From: Planctomycetota bacterium
GTDB taxonomy: Bacteria > Planctomycetota > UBA1135 > GCA-002686595
DNA: 64,000 bases
Reading direction: 5' to 3'
Assembly: GCA_012959785.1 (NCBI GenBank)
Contig: DUCM01000005.1
Coordinates: forward strand, 1 to 64,000
Part shown: one piece after another, positions 62,526 through 64,000 of the stretch
How positions within the stretch are numbered: the stretch's first letter is position 1
How the letters are laid out: every line of letters begins with the position of its first letter
Translations under genes and position numbers: made by a program
Notes under the pieces: model-generated
What the model was told of the DNA's origin: nothing
What the model saw: only the letters and a program-made list of their open reading frames with translations
Databases searched by the model: none

Positions 62526-64000
62526 TTACAGGATGTCGAGCAGGCCGGTTCCGTTCTCGCCCGTGAGGGTCGTGGTGTTCGCGCGGTAGTTGATGTCCAC
62601 CGAGAACTTGGCGTTCCAGGGCAACTCTTCTTTCTCCGCCACGATGCCCAGAGCCACCGCTGCAAAGCCGCGGGCTCCGCCAGTCAGTTCCTGGTCCTTG
62701 AGCATGCCCACCAGGGGATCGACCGAGCGCGCGTCACCGATGAAGCCCAAGGCCGAGGCGATGGCCGCCTGGGTCGTGAGGGTGTCGGCGTCTTGCAACT
62801 GGGTCACGAGACTGGTGACGACATTTTTGTCACCCAAGAGTCCCAGGGCGATGGCTGCCTGCTTGAGCAACTCGCCGCGGTACTTCGACTTCTTGACAAC
62901 AGCCTGGATCGGCTCCATCGAGGCCACCGAGTTCATCAGGCCCAAGCCGATGGCGATGTTGCCGCGCACATCGTCGTCGGACATACGGTCGAGCTTCTCG
63001 AGCAGGATCGTTTCCGACTCGATGTCGCCAGCGATGCCCGTGGCGATGGCGTAGGCGCCCACCACGATCTTGGTGCGGGTGTCCCGCAGAGCCGAACGCA
63101 GAGCCGCCAGGGCCGAAGCCGACTGGGGGCAGTTGTTCTTCAACAAACCGCGTTCCATGACGCCGATGGCCAGACCGGCCCAGGGCTTGACCTGGCTCTT
63201 GCCCTTGGCAAGCTGGCGCAGGAGGTACTTGCGCACCTCGTCTTCGCCAGCCAAGGGATCGTCGCCGCTGCCGGGGCGGCCGCCGATCTGACCGAGAGCG
63301 ATCACGCTGAAGTTCTTGACCTGCTGGTCGGCGTTGCCCGCCGCGTCCATCAGGGCCTTGCGGATCGTCTTGTCGGCCTTGTCGTCATCGAGGTCGCCCA
63401 GTTGGCCGAAGGCCAGGGACGCGCTCTGGCGTACTTCACGCTTGCCGATGTGACCGCGCTTGGACACATAGGGTGCGAAGGCCTTGACCACCTCGTCCTT
63501 CATCTCCGGGGCGCCACTCAAGAGACTGGCAATGGCCCGGGGCGCATGGGCGCGGACAAGGTAGTGCTTGTTCTTGTCCTTCACATCGAGGAAGAAGTCG
63601 AGCAGGTACTGAATCTGTTCCTTGCGGTTGGTGGGAGCCGCCGAAACGGCTTCCTCGACATCTTCGCCTTCTGCGGCCGGCGCTGCATCAGCGTCTTCCA
63701 CATCGAGGGGCACGAGACCCAGGGCGATGATCGCCGCGACCTTCACATCGCGGGTGGACATGCGCGGGGATTCGCAGACCCCCCAGAGCAGGTCGACGAT
63801 CTCTTGGCGCACGGCGGGATCTTCGGTGTAGTAACCGATCTGACCGAGACCGAAGGCCGCGAAGGCGCGGGTGCGGTAGTTGACGCCGCCCTCGCTGCCC
63901 ACCAGGCGCATACGTTCCGAGGGCGTGTCGAGCACCAGGTGCTTGAGGTCCGGGATCGACGCGGGGTTTCCCAAAAGGCCGAGGGCCACGGCGGCGGTCT
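62526..64000 (-). CDS. HEAT-repeat protein, paralog of its neighbour, 5' end beyond the window
   Basis: At least 491 residues are visible, and the frame stays open to the right edge, so the N-terminus is outside. The repeats align in order with those of the protein at 60195. TAAVALGLL matches TAAVSLGIL and NYRTRAFAAFGLGQIG matches HYRTRAFAVYGLGEVG. The endings FSVDINYRANTTTLTGE and GLLDIL match their counterparts. The pair arose by tandem duplication. An acidic insert (DADAAPAAEGEDVEEAV) is unique to this copy. It has its own terminator, so the two genes are probably separate transcripts. Confidence 0.8.
   Translation of the reverse strand, partial: TAAVALGLLGNPASIPDLKHLVLDTPSERMRLVGSEGGVNYRTRAFAAFGLGQIGYYTEDPAVRQEIVDLLWGVCESPRMSTRDVKVAAIIALGLVPLDVEDADAAPAAEGEDVEEAVSAAPTNRKEQIQYLLDFFLDVKDKNKHYLVRAHAPRAIASLLSGAPEMKDEVVKAFAPYVSKRGHIGKREVRQSASLAFGQLGDLDDDKADKTIRKALMDAAGNADQQVKNFSVIALGQIGGRPGSGDDPLAGEDEVRKYLLRQLAKGKSQVKPWAGLAIGVMERGLLKNNCPQSASALAALRSALRDTRTKIVVGAYAIATGIAGDIESETILLEKLDRMSDDDVRGNIAIGLGLMNSVASMEPIQAVVKKSKYRGELLKQAAIALGLLGDKNVVTSLVTQLQDADTLTTQAAIASALGFIGDARSVDPLVGMLKDQELTGGARGFAAVALGIVAEKEELPWNAKFSVDINYRANTTTLTGENGTGLLDIL

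Overview
This is a GC-rich, gene-dense bacterial chromosome segment with no phage, insertion sequence, CRISPR array, tRNA or rRNA that I can recognise. Several traits point to a planctomycete-like bacterium: many exported proteins with lineage-specific C-terminal modules, HEAT-repeat proteins with a shared ending, Thr-type sulfatase-like lipoproteins, a small lysine-rich protein, few Shine-Dalgarno sequences and a tandem (double-length) UvrA. The phylum is an inference from these traits, not from a marker-gene comparison.

Layout. 1-13 kb is an exported-protein region: a GT39-type membrane glycosyltransferase with TPRs, a PQQ-type sugar dehydrogenase, two sulfatase-like lipoproteins, a five-heme cytochrome c, a lamin-tail protein and a secreted protein sharing a C-terminal module with the dehydrogenase. 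12.6-19 kb carries a YwqK/MORN-repeat lipoprotein coupled to glyA, a CobW-type GTPase, a small lysine-rich protein, and a leftward purC-purE-mtnA operon. 19-26.3 kb is a rightward run: aroA, galE, an MBL-fold hydrolase, an M28 peptidase, a PBP4-type carboxypeptidase and an inositol-monophosphatase-family enzyme. 26.3-30.6 kb is a leftward unit: a remnant of an isochorismatase-type hydrolase, a hybrid histidine kinase, and an ABC ATPase plus permease.

31-43.3 kb is the most striking part: a 1,959-residue protein holding two complete UvrA copies, coupled by overlapping codons to an XPB-type helicase and then to a winged-helix protein. That protein ends in the same module (Helicase_C_3 type) that begins the helicase. 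The arrangement resembles the XPB-p52 pair of eukaryotic TFIIH beside a bacterial damage-recognition protein. The same run continues with a thiE/tenI-type gene, a small S24/S26-like membrane protein, thiL and tsaE.

43.4-48.2 kb has an ECF-type sigma factor, a probable membrane anti-sigma protein, a TolC-family protein and a HEAT lipoprotein. 48.2-54.1 kb has a pilin-like protein, a CCA-adding-type nucleotidyltransferase and a leftward dxr-rseP-ubiA-like unit in which RseP has four PDZ-like segments. 54.2-60.2 kb has a Nudix hydrolase, purM, TPR proteins, a degenerate alpha/beta-hydrolase and a membrane-fused spermidine-synthase-like protein. The right end holds two tandem paralogous secreted HEAT-repeat proteins, the second cut by the window edge.
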